Origin: Paenibacillus sp. PL2-23
GTDB taxonomy: Bacteria; Bacillota; Bacilli; Paenibacillales; Paenibacillaceae
Assembly: GCF_040834005.1 (NCBI RefSeq)
Contig: NZ_CP162129.1
Coordinates: 3,000,001-3,064,000, forward strand
DNA length: 64,000 bases
Direction: 5' to 3'
Below are positions 59,773 through 64,000 of this stretch, piece by piece. Below the pieces are notes generated by a model. That model was not told the DNA's origin. It saw only the letters and a list, made by a program, of their open reading frames with translations, and did no database searches. Positions within the stretch are counted from its first letter, which is position 1, and each line of letters starts with the position of its first letter. A program made the translations under genes and the position numbers.

Positions 59773-60740
59773 AGTATAGCCGCCACCAATCCCATTAATA
59801 TAAGCATACATGCGCCGTACAGCAGCCGGATGGCCCCCTGAATATGCTGAGGCGCCAGCTCCCGCTCTGGCCAGCCCATGCTCGCCCGAACGCTGGGCAC
59901 GCCGAAGTAACGGTTCTCCCCGCCCAGCTCCACGCCTAACGCGCCGGCGACAACAGCTTCCGGAATGCCGCTGTTGGGACTGGGGTGCAGCTTGGCGAAG
60001 CGCAGCCACGCCCTCCAGCCCTTCCTTGCGCGCAAGCCCGGCGTCAGCCACGCGGCTGCGACAAGCAGCAGCCCGGCAAGCCGCGCCGGAATGAAGTTCA
60101 GCACGTCGTCCAGCCGCGCGGAGCACCAGCCGAAATAAATATACTTCTCGTTGCGGTAGCCGACCATAGAATCCAGCGTGTTGACCGTTCGGTAGAGCAT
60201 AGCGAGCGGCGCGCCCCCTATTAAGGCGAAAACAATGGGCGAGACAAACGCGTCGACGGTATTCTCCGCCACAGTCTCCACGGCCGCTCTCGCCGCCTCC
60301 TTGCCGGTCAGGTCATGGGTATCCCGGCTTACAATATAACCCGCGAACTGCCTTGCGGTGTCCAGATCGCCCTGAACCAGCGGGACGTATACCAGCATGG
60401 CGGCGTCCTTAAGGCCTTTGACCGCGATGGTCGTGGAGATGAACCATGCGGATAGCGCATAGCCTAGCCAGGGGTGCACGGCATCGGCACCCGACACGAT
60501 AACCCACATCGTCGCTGTGGATGCCGTAACGGTAAGGAACGTCAGCAAGACGCCGCGAAGCCTTAGAGCCATAGGCGACCTAAGCCCCCGATCCTGAGGC
60601 ATGAGCCGCCGCTCCAGCCACTTGACGAGGCGGCCGACAAGAATAACGGGATGCGTCGGCCATTTGGGATCTCCCACAAGCAGATCCATAACGATAGCTG
60701 CTGCGGCTAGCCACAGCAGCTCATGGAATGAATAGATCAA
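59760..60740 (-). CDS. cbiB: Adenosylcobinamide-phosphate synthase CbiB
   Basis: A 326-residue membrane enzyme that attaches aminopropanol(-phosphate) to adenosylcobyric acid. Markers are AIVMDLLVGDPKWPTHPVIL near the N-terminus, RDTHDLTGKEAARAAVETVAENTVDAFVSP (abridged: VAENTVDAFVSPIVFALIGG) and FIPARLAGLLL. TTG 60740 follows GGGAGG by 6 bases and overlaps the cobU stop (TTGA). The cobS gene overlaps its 3' end. Confidence 0.93.
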   Translation of the reverse strand: MIYSFHELLWLAAAAIVMDLLVGDPKWPTHPVILVGRLVKWLERRLMPQDRGLRSPMALRLRGVLLTFLTVTASTATMWVIVSGADAVHPWLGYALSAWFISTTIAVKGLKDAAMLVYVPLVQGDLDTARQFAGYIVSRDTHDLTGKEAARAAVETVAENTVDAFVSPIVFALIGGAPLAMLYRTVNTLDSMVGYRNEKYIYFGWCSARLDDVLNFIPARLAGLLLVAAAWLTPGLRARKGWRAWLRFAKLHPSPNSGIPEAVVAGALGVELGGENRYFGVPSVRASMGWPERELAPQHIQGAIRLLYGACMLILMGLVAAILWTG

Positions 60741-61351
60741 GAAAGGTCCTCCCAGCGGAACGCAAGCTGCTTCATATCGACGGGAATGCCTGCCGTAACA
60801 AGAAACACGCGATCGCACAGCCCCGCCATACGTTGATTCAGCCGACCCGCCTCATCCCGAAATCGACGGCCCAGAGGATATTCCGGCACGATGCCGTCAC
60901 CTACCTCGTTCGTCACCATGAGCAGCGGGTAACGATAGGCCTTAACCGCCTTGAGCAGTTCATCAGCCGCATGCCCCGTCAGGATGGCAGATTCAGACTG
61001 CCCCTCCTCTTCCAAGAGCAGCCAGTTCGTCAGCCATAACGTCAGGCAATCCAGAAGCACGACCGGAGGCCGCCATGGCTTGCCTGCGAGCCCAGCCTCT
61101 GCCTGCTCCGCCTGGAGCCTGGCGGCGAGCGCCCCAAGCCGCTCCGCAACGCGCAGCGGCTCCTCAATCGTCTCCCAACTGAATCCAGACTGCTCCCGAT
61201 CGTCCTGATGCTGCGTGATGCGCTCCTTCATCTCATCGTCGAATGATTGGCAGGTGGCCAAATAAATGCCATGATCTCCGATCCGCGAGGCGTATTGCTC
61301 CGCGAACCGGCTTTTCCCGCTTCTTGCACCGCCAGTTATTAGAATCCTCAT
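60737..61351 (-). CDS. cobU: Adenosylcobinamide kinase/guanylyltransferase
   Basis: A 204-residue bifunctional enzyme that phosphorylates adenosylcobinamide and transfers GMP to it. The P-loop is ILITGGARSGKSRFAEQYA at the N-terminus. The catalytic loop includes ITQHQDDREQSGFSWETIEE, and the Walker-B-like VVLLDCLTLWLTNWLL is central; TNEVGDGIVPEYPLGRRFRD is typical of the end. ATG 61351 follows GGGAGGAG. Confidence 0.95.
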   Translation of the reverse strand: MRILITGGARSGKSRFAEQYASRIGDHGIYLATCQSFDDEMKERITQHQDDREQSGFSWETIEEPLRVAERLGALAARLQAEQAEAGLAGKPWRPPVVLLDCLTLWLTNWLLLEEEGQSESAILTGHAADELLKAVKAYRYPLLMVTNEVGDGIVPEYPLGRRFRDEAGRLNQRMAGLCDRVFLVTAGIPVDMKQLAFRWEDLS

Positions 61352-61365
61352 GCTTCTCCTCCCGA

Positions 61366-62445
61366 TTACGCTCTGGAGACGCCGGCGCTGTCGAACGTCG
61401 CCATCTCCCGCATCAGCCGAAGGGACGCGTCGATCAGATGGAACGCCAGCACAGCACCCGTGCCTTCGCCAAGTCGCATATCCAGATGCAGAAGGACGGG
61501 CAGCCCCAGCGTCTCCATCAGCCCCCGATGCCCTTGCTCGCAAGATAAATGAGAGGCGATCATATAGGAGCTCGCCAGCGGGCTCAGCCTGGAGGCGACA
61601 AGCGCAGCCGCAGAGGAAATATATCCGTCGATGACGATGGGACAACGATGGGCCGCCGCGCCGAGAATAACGCCAACCAAACCCGCTATCTCCGCTCCGC
61701 CCACTTTAGCCAGCACATCAATAGGGTCGGCAGCATCCGGTTGATTAACCTGAATCGCCTGCTTGACAATGCCTACCTTGTGCTGCCTGGTGGCTTCATT
61801 AATCCCGGTACCGCAGCCAACAGACGTCTCCGGCTCAAGCCCTGCCAGCACGGACGTAATGGCGGCGCTGGCCGTCGTGTTGCCGATGCCCATCTCGCCC
61901 GTGGCAAACATACGAATACCCCGCTCGTATTGGTCTTTGGCTACTTGGACGCCAACAAGCATGGCTTCGATGGCCTCCCCATGAGTCATCGCCTGCTCTT
62001 TAGCCATGTTGCGCGTTCCATAAACGACCTTGCGGCGAATCAAGTCCGGGTGATCCAGCTCGGCGGCGACACCGATGTCCACACATACCACCTCGGCTCC
62101 CGCTTGTCTGGCCAGCACATTGACAGCCGCTCCTCCGTTCAGGAAGTTGAGCACCATCTGCGGTGTGACGGCGGCAGGGAACGCGCTGACACCCTCCTCG
62201 CAGACGCCGTGATCGCCTGCCATTACGATTACCGCTCGTTTGCCCAGATCCGGCCACAACTCTCCCGTCATGCCGGCCAGCCGCGCCGCGATTTCCTCCA
62301 GCTGTCCCAGACTTCCAGGCGGCTTCGTCAGACTGTCGGAATGCCTTCTTGCACTGACAGCCGCTTCTTCCTGAATGGGAGCAATCCGCTCAATGACGTC
62401 CTGCAGCTCTTGATGAGCTATTCCATAGCGCTTCCCCTGTTGCAT
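61366..62445 (-). CDS. cobT: Nicotinate-nucleotide-dimethylbenzimidazole phosphoribosyltransferase
   Basis: A 359-residue CobT that makes alpha-ribazole phosphate from DMB and NaMN. Markers are DSLTKPPGSLGQLEEIAARL, VIVMAGDHGVCEEGVSAFPA, the catalytic-region TGEMGIGNTTASAAI and HLDMRLGEGTGAVLAFHLID near the end, where the conserved Glu lies. Cobalamin assembly thus needs DMB from outside or from another locus. The gap to cobU is 14 bases. Confidence 0.95.
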   Translation of the reverse strand: MQQGKRYGIAHQELQDVIERIAPIQEEAAVSARRHSDSLTKPPGSLGQLEEIAARLAGMTGELWPDLGKRAVIVMAGDHGVCEEGVSAFPAAVTPQMVLNFLNGGAAVNVLARQAGAEVVCVDIGVAAELDHPDLIRRKVVYGTRNMAKEQAMTHGEAIEAMLVGVQVAKDQYERGIRMFATGEMGIGNTTASAAITSVLAGLEPETSVGCGTGINEATRQHKVGIVKQAIQVNQPDAADPIDVLAKVGGAEIAGLVGVILGAAAHRCPIVIDGYISSAAALVASRLSPLASSYMIASHLSCEQGHRGLMETLGLPVLLHLDMRLGEGTGAVLAFHLIDASLRLMREMATFDSAGVSRA

Positions 62446-62451
62446 GCTTGA

Positions 62452-63258
62452 TTACACTCTCCTATCCGTTATACCTGCTTGGCTACCTGGCTGCAGCATA
62501 ATCTGAGGCGCTCCCGATACGGGATGCCGGATGACGATCGCGCTTGCGCCATACATCTCCTCCATAAGCGCAGGGGTCATGACGGCTTCAGGAGATCCCG
62601 CTGCCGCTATGCTTCCCTTGTGCAGGGCGATCAGCTCATCGCAGTACATGGCCGCCAAATTCAAATCATGAAGCACCGCGATGACGAGAAGCCCCTTCTC
62701 CTGCTGCCACGCCCGCACCGTATCCAGCAGCGCGATTTGATAGCCGATATCCAGATACGTCGTGGGCTCATCCAGCAGCAGAATATCCGGCTGCTGAGCC
62801 ATCAGCTTAGCCACCGCTACCCGCTGCCGCTCGCCGCCGCTGAGCTCGTTCAGCCTCCGACTCTGCAGCTCCGTCAGCCCTGTCTCGCGCAGCGCTTGGT
62901 CGATGATCGGCTCCGGGTCGCTTCTCTCCCCGCCCAGCCAGCTCTGATGCGGGAATCGCCCCATCGCGACCACCTCTCGAACCGTAAAGCCCACTGGTGG
63001 AAGACCACCCTGCTGCAGCACAGCAAGCCTGCGGGCGATCGTTCTGCGCGGAAGGCTTGCAATAGGCTGACCATCCAGGCTCACCTCTCCCCGGCTAGGC
63101 GTGTCCACGCCGGATAATAGATGAAGCAGCGTCGATTTGCCCACGCCATTTGGTCCGATAATGCCATAGAACCGGTTCAGTTGGAAAACATACGACAATC
63201 CGTCCAGCACCGCCGCTTCCTGCCGAACCGCCCTTATATCGAATGCCTTGAGGCTCAC
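62452..63258 (-). CDS. Iron/corrinoid ABC transporter ATPase (FecE/BtuD-like)
   Basis: A 268-residue ATPase of the FecCD-partner class. Walker A is YGIIGPNGVGKSTLLHLLSG, the signature is NELSGGERQRVAVAKLMAQQ, Walker B is DILLLDEPTTYLDIGYQ and the His switch is VIAVLHDLN. It overlaps the permease gene by 4 bases. The operon context favours corrinoid over siderophore as substrate. Confidence 0.92.
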   Translation of the reverse strand: MSLKAFDIRAVRQEAAVLDGLSYVFQLNRFYGIIGPNGVGKSTLLHLLSGVDTPSRGEVSLDGQPIASLPRRTIARRLAVLQQGGLPPVGFTVREVVAMGRFPHQSWLGGERSDPEPIIDQALRETGLTELQSRRLNELSGGERQRVAVAKLMAQQPDILLLDEPTTYLDIGYQIALLDTVRAWQQEKGLLVIAVLHDLNLAAMYCDELIALHKGSIAAAGSPEAVMTPALMEEMYGASAIVIRHPVSGAPQIMLQPGSQAGITDRRV

Positions 63259-64000
63259 TTGGCCGCGCCCCCCTCCGACTTCAGCTGACGCTGGAGCAAA
63301 TACGCAAAAAACGGGGCCCCGATCAGCGCGGTCACAACGCCTAACGGCAGCTCCTTCGGACTAAGGACATTACGCGCAAGCGTGTCAGCCCATAACATGA
63401 AGATCGCGCCGCCGAAGGCGGATAATGGAATGATCAGTCGATAATCGGGGCCAACCATTAGCCGGATCAGATGCGGAACGACCAGTCCCACAAAGCCGAT
63501 TACGCCGGATACCGACACCGCGGCAGCCGTAAGCAGCGTGCATACAATCATCACAACGAGCTTCGTCCGTTCCACCTTCACCCCCAGATGAGCGGCATGC
63601 CTCTCGCCTAGCGCGAACAAATTCAGCGCCGGGCTGTAAGCCAGCAGAACAGGAAGCGACGCGCATACAAACGGGACCAGCATATAGACATGCTCCCAGC
63701 TCTTCATCGCAAGCGAGCCCATAATCCAGAACAGAATCTGGTTGACGACCCCCTCCGACATCGATACCATAAGCGAGACGAACGCTCCCAGAAAGGCTTG
63801 TATAATAACGCCGGACAGAATAAGCGTCTCGATCCCCATTACACCGTTGCTTCTGGACAGCCAGATCACGCCGAACAGCGTCGCCAAGCCTGTGCCGAAC
63901 GCCACGAGCGGAATTGTCCATATGCCAATTGCCATCTGCAGCCCGAACAAAATGACAGCGGCAGCGCCTACGGAGCTGCCGGAAGCGACGCCCAGCGTAT
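63255..64000 (-). CDS. FecCD-family ABC permease (BtuC-like), 5' end outside window
   Basis: Partial gene of about 248 codons, open to the right-hand edge of the window. TLGVASGSSVGAAAVILFGL is read through the last bases and is the conserved FecCD segment, so the TTG at 63950 is not the start. VSGVIGFVGLVVPHLIRLMV and the closing PLGVVTALIGAPFFAYLL are family hallmarks. It is presumably the membrane part of a corrinoid importer whose binding protein is encoded further upstream. Confidence 0.93.
   Translation of the reverse strand, partial: TLGVASGSSVGAAAVILFGLQMAIGIWTIPLVAFGTGLATLFGVIWLSRSNGVMGIETLILSGVIIQAFLGAFVSLMVSMSEGVVNQILFWIMGSLAMKSWEHVYMLVPFVCASLPVLLAYSPALNLFALGERHAAHLGVKVERTKLVVMIVCTLLTAAAVSVSGVIGFVGLVVPHLIRLMVGPDYRLIIPLSAFGGAIFMLWADTLARNVLSPKELPLGVVTALIGAPFFAYLLQRQLKSEGGAAK

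Noticed and set aside
61549..62451. 300-aa plus-strand ORF opposite cobT
   Set aside because: Antisense shadow of cobT.
63255..63950. TTG 63950 as start of the FecCD permease
   Set aside because: The frame remains open to the window edge and encodes a conserved FecCD segment upstream of it.
1..64000. CRISPR array, tRNA, rRNA or prophage
   Set aside because: No regularly spaced repeats, no cloverleaf-like sequence and no structural phage genes were seen on either strand.

Overview
The window is a chromosomal segment from a spore-forming Bacillota of the Paenibacillaceae type. The evidence is moderate GC, strong GGAGG ribosome sites, frequent TTG and GTG starts, S-layer-homology and copper-amine-oxidase-type stalk proteins, an AraC/dCACHE sensor beside a CUT1 sugar ABC operon without its own ATPase, FosB, HelD, and two perfect CcpA cre boxes. 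The genus assignment is inference. No rRNA, tRNA, CRISPR array or phage was found.

Layout. 0-6.4 kb: the 3' part of an unrecognised gene, a TVP38-type membrane protein without a clear ATG, heme O synthase (ctaB), an ECF sigma factor with its DUF4179 anti-sigma partner, a small unknown gene and a YihY/BrkB membrane protein. 6.4-9.4 kb: an FAD-dependent oxidoreductase that looks damaged at both ends; its 3' end is cut by a solo TnpB (IS200/IS605, IS1341-like) element with a recognisable omega-RNA end. 9.4-11.5 kb: a secreted SLH/Ig-like protein.

11.7-22.8 kb is a rhamnogalacturonan utilisation locus: membrane-anchored AraC regulator, two permeases, solute-binding lipoprotein, a YetA/PL26-like enzyme and a PL11 rhamnogalacturonan lyase. 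Each of the two transcription units starts next to a perfect cre box. Neither lyase has a signal peptide, so oligosaccharides are probably imported first and cleaved in the cytoplasm.

22.8-25.2 kb: EcsC-like protein, aldo/keto reductase, an unknown protein. 25.3-33.1 kb is an AT-richer, island-like stretch: small SLH protein, lipoprotein, a DUF6323-DUF6179 gene pair, face-to-face consensus promoters with a possible small RNA, a sensor-domain membrane protein, a tyrosine recombinase with a 15-bp-arm palindrome at its promoter, a 37-aa ORF and a membrane-anchored Mrr-type endonuclease.

33.1-47.5 kb is mixed: SgrR-type regulator, GNAT, ZIP transporter with a degenerate Nudix protein, secreted MORN-repeat protein, an orphan eukaryotic-type HisA, FosB, beta-lactamase-fold hydrolase, a sigma-region-2-like miniprotein, DedA, TIMP-like protein, and an MMPL exporter divergent from a TetR regulator. 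47.5-55.4 kb: HelD, DUF1294, HrpB helicase, phosphodiester glycosidase and a stalk/PKD protein. 55.6-64 kb, all on the minus strand, is a compact corrinoid uptake and cobalamin assembly operon (FecCD permease, ATPase, cobT, cobU, cbiB, cobS, cobD, cobQ, cbiZ) whose promoter end lies beyond the window.
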